Of a stretch of 13,580 bases of DNA, positions 11,904 to 13,580 are shown one piece after another. The position numbers and the translations under genes are program-made. Positions within the stretch are counted from its first letter, which is position 1. The number at the start of each line of letters is the position of its first letter. The stretch is taken from assembly GCA_910576995.1 (NCBI GenBank), contig CAJTLC010000032.1:1-13580 (forward strand), read 5' to 3'. The stretch comes from an uncultured Ruminococcus sp. (lineage in GTDB: Bacteria; Bacillota; Clostridia; Oscillospirales; Ruminococcaceae). The notes beneath the pieces were generated by a model. That model saw only the letters and a list, made by a program, of their open reading frames with translations, was not told the DNA's origin and did no database searches.

Positions 11904-12434
11904 TTATTGCCTGTTAAAATAATTTATTCCTGCCGACGGTCTGAAATATGTGCGGATATAGCCGTCCGTGGAAAGTATGACAAATTCGTTGGTTTCTTCG
12001 ATATAATAAACACCGTCGCCGTCCTCGGCTTCTGTCTTGAAAAGCGCGTCGGGATCGTTGATCACATCGCTTGCGCCCTGTTCATAATCCTCGGCAGTCT
12101 CATATCCGAAATATTCTTCAAATTCTCCTCCGTGCTTTTCGAAATGCTGATCTCGCTGTTTTTCCGTACGAAAATAATACTCAACGCAGGTATCGTCGCT
12201 GTAGTCGTCAAAAATCTCCGAGGTTGTTTCGGCAGCGGTTTCGAACGTTAATTCCGCAGAATTCTCCGAACTTTCCGAAATTGCAGAAGATTCTGATTCG
12301 GGCGCGGATACTGATACGGATACAGCTTCCGAAGATTCGCTGTATTCCGTCATCTCGTCAACAGAATAGCATCCCGTCATCATTGCGGAAGCCAAAGCCG
12401 CCGCTGCTAAAATTGACATAAATTTTATTTTCAT
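11904..12434 (-). CDS. Lipoprotein with C-terminal toxin-nuclease-like (BECR-type) domain
   Basis: 176 aa. The signal peptide ends in the lipobox MTGC (Cys22). A Ser/Glu-rich linker (about 24-75) projects the C-terminal domain (about 84-176) outside the membrane. That domain shows the pattern HFEKHGGEF (97-105), an AEDYEQGASDVIND helix, an ETNEF strand (147-151), and DGYIRTYFRP plus NYFNRQ at the very end. This pattern recurs at the C-termini of polymorphic toxins and phage proteins assigned to the barnase-EndoU-ColicinE5/D-RelE (BECR) nuclease fold. The assignment rests on recalled motif resemblance, so function is tentative; H97, H101 and R161-T162 are candidate active-site residues. The ATG at 12434 follows GGGG by 8 bases. 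It lies directly upstream of uvrC. No immunity gene is apparent. Confidence 0.75.
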   Translation of the reverse strand: MKIKFMSILAAAALASAMMTGCYSVDEMTEYSESSEAVSVSVSAPESESSAISESSENSAELTFETAAETTSEIFDDYSDDTCVEYYFRTEKQRDQHFEKHGGEFEEYFGYETAEDYEQGASDVINDPDALFKTEAEDGDGVYYIEETNEFVILSTDGYIRTYFRPSAGINYFNRQ

Positions 12435-12454
12435 TTAATCATCCCCTTTGCTTT

Positions 12455-12483
12455 ATTATACTATATCTGATTTAATTTTGCAA
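12455..12483 (-). promoter_or_regulatory. Promoter of the BECR-like lipoprotein and uvrC
   Basis: Minus-strand TTGCAA (12478-12483), 17 bases, TATAAT (12455-12460). Its -35 box touches the end of the CAP gene terminator. Confidence 0.8.
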
Positions 12484-12516
12484 GCAAAAAAGCCTCCGAC
12501 AGGAGACTTTTTGCTT
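12483..12516 (-). terminator. Terminator of the CAP-dockerin gene
   Basis: On the minus strand an 11-bp stem (12502-12512 with 12487-12497, one G-U pair, loop TGTC) is followed by TTTTTTGC. It begins 17 bases past the CAP gene stop. Confidence 0.88.
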
Positions 12517-12532
12517 AGAGATGTATATTTTC

Positions 12533-13327
12533 TTAGAACTCGAAAGGAAGAGTTTTGTACTCGCCGAGGAGATAACGCATCATAACTTTCGCGTCGGCTT
12601 CCGTAATGATACCGTCTTTAAAACAGTCAGCCGTTTCAAGCTGAGCATTGTTCAGATACACGGGTTCATCAGTATTTTTCTTATAAATATAATCGCAAAG
12701 TATAAGATAGTCATAAGAATCAACAATTGCGTCGCCGTTCAGATCGCCGTCAGCCTTGGGAACGATCTCGTACTCTGTAGGGAGATACTGATCTTCAAAT
12801 TCCTTATCAGTCTTTATAAAAGTCTGCTGCCAGTACCAAACATAATCGCCGTCGGGATCATAAGTAACGCCGATTCCCATATGAGTGATCTTGTTGCTTG
12901 TGATTGCTTTCCAATGGCTGGGGGAATTTTTCCACTGCTCGAATGCACCTTCAGCCGTATTAGAACCTGCTGCAATATTTTCAGCCGCATATGTGTAGGG
13001 AACTATATCCTGATCAATGATCGTGGAGAATTTCGAGCCGTCCAGTCTTGAATGAGCAAATTCAACAGTGATCTCCACGGAACGATCTGTAGCTATCTCG
13101 TTGAGATAAGGAACTACGTAGATTTCGGGGAGTCCGAGTTCTCTTCTTGCGTCGTTTACCAATATAGCAACTTCATTAGCCATGGAACGAAGCTGAGCGT
13201 CTGCAATCTCATCTGTTGCTGAAGCTGACGCGCTTGCGGGGATGAATGCTGCCATTGTGGCTGTCATAGCTGCTGCTGTAAAAAATCCAACCATTTTCTT
13301 TACAAAACCTTTAACCATAGTCATCAT
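12533..13327 (-). CDS. Secreted CAP (SCP/PR-1) domain protein with C-terminal dockerin
   Basis: 264 aa. A signal peptide (about 1-37, AFIPASASASA) directs secretion. The CAP domain (about 46-175) has the usual conserved His and Glu: H92 (FAHSRLDG), E116 (AAENIA), H138 (SPSHWKAI), and closes with GIGVTYDPDGDYVWYWQQTF. A type I-like dockerin follows (about 193-255). Its two calcium loops are D195-N197-D199-D203-D206 (GDLNGDAIVDSYD) and D234-D238-T242-D245 (DCFKDGIITEAD). Dockerins plug enzymes into scaffoldin cohesins, so this protein is probably a non-catalytic or unknown-activity cellulosome component. The ATG at 13327 is chosen because GAGG is 8 bases upstream and the signal peptide then starts properly; the longer frame to 13438 begins at the promoter. 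It is monocistronic, with its own promoter and terminator. Confidence 0.92.
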   Translation of the reverse strand: MMTMVKGFVKKMVGFFTAAAMTATMAAFIPASASASATDEIADAQLRSMANEVAILVNDARRELGLPEIYVVPYLNEIATDRSVEITVEFAHSRLDGSKFSTIIDQDIVPYTYAAENIAAGSNTAEGAFEQWKNSPSHWKAITSNKITHMGIGVTYDPDGDYVWYWQQTFIKTDKEFEDQYLPTEYEIVPKADGDLNGDAIVDSYDYLILCDYIYKKNTDEPVYLNNAQLETADCFKDGIITEADAKVMMRYLLGEYKTLPFEF

Positions 13328-13444
13328 AATATACACCTCATTAATATTTCGCAAACTCATTACATTTAGTATAGTTTGTGCTTTCTTTTTAATTTTGGAA
13401 GTTATCCGCTTTATACGGTGTTTTCTTATCTCTTCCATGATTAA

Positions 13445-13453
13445 AGTATACCA
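13445..13453 (-). promoter_or_regulatory. Extended -10 promoter of the CAP-dockerin gene
   Basis: Minus-strand TGG-TATACT (13445-13453) with no good -35 box; the leader would be about 110 bases. A second TATACT at 13368-13373 has no -35 either and is less likely. Confidence 0.55.
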
Positions 13454-13522
13454 TGATTTTGCAGTTGTTCACACCCTAATTTTTTGCTTTTTCACCATAA
13501 AATTACGACAAGTATAGTCGTT

Positions 13523-13580
13523 CTGCTTGAAATTGGAACAAAAGGAGCTGAATAAAAATTTTTCATAGCAAGGCGGAGGA
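13523..13580 (+). repeat. Partial second copy of the 6389-6567 repeat family
   Basis: CTGCTTGAAATT, then GCTGAATAAAAATTTTTC and CATAGC, follow the same order as the minus strand of the element at 6389-6567 (CTACTTGAAAT, GCTGATAAAAATTTTC, CATAGC) once the nested insert at 6462-6554 is removed. It runs off the window edge. Confidence 0.55.

Overview
The window looks like a chromosomal segment of a moderately AT-rich, low-GC Gram-positive Clostridia member, probably a Ruminococcus-like member of the Oscillospiraceae. The reasons are AAAGGAGG-type ribosome sites, lipobox lipoproteins, many TTGACA-17-TATAAT promoters, and a secreted CAP-domain protein ending in a dockerin, the plug module of cellulosomes. 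It is mostly housekeeping sequence interspersed with small accessory genes and miniature inverted-repeat elements. I see no phage, transposase gene, CRISPR array or recognisable defence island.

Layout. At 1-130, a perfect consensus promoter with an upstream array of phased A-tracts fires leftward off the edge, probably into a stable RNA gene. At 148-1963, a membrane zinc-finger/SHOCT protein and a helical-bundle lipoprotein (both minus) face a small XRE regulator (plus); operator-like palindromes lie between the divergent genes. At 2017-3243 (minus) is a TfoX_N gene followed 3 bases later by an NYN/PIN-like nuclease with two OST-HTH/LOTUS domains. It sits just below a Val-Asp-Phe-Gly tRNA operon (3328-3671) that has its own consensus promoter and terminator. 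At 3924-6250 (minus) are nadB and nadC, the aspartate oxidase and quinolinate phosphoribosyltransferase of de novo NAD synthesis, without nadA. At 6341-6567 lie a hairpin and a repeat with a second inverted-repeat element nested in it. At 6588-8530 (minus), a double zinc-ribbon protein overlaps a TPM-domain membrane protein with a His/Gly-rich tail. At 8581-8786 is a 206-bp MITE-like element. At 8910-10022 (plus) is prfB, without the usual programmed frameshift, convergent with uvrC (10070-11890, minus). Upstream of uvrC is a lipoprotein with a toxin-nuclease-like C-terminal domain, and then the CAP-dockerin gene (12533-13327, minus). The last ~58 bases resemble part of the repeat at 6389-6567.

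How the genes work together: nadB and nadC catalyse non-adjacent steps of one pathway. The zinc-ribbon and TPM genes share an ATGA overlap and are probably co-translated. The XRE regulator probably controls itself and the divergent lipoprotein gene. The BECR-like lipoprotein and uvrC are close enough to share a transcript without an obvious functional link. The most noteworthy items are the phased A-tract promoter, the nested mobile repeats, the RF2 gene without a frameshift, the NYN-LOTUS operon below the tRNA terminator, and the envelope lipoprotein carrying a toxin-nuclease-like domain.
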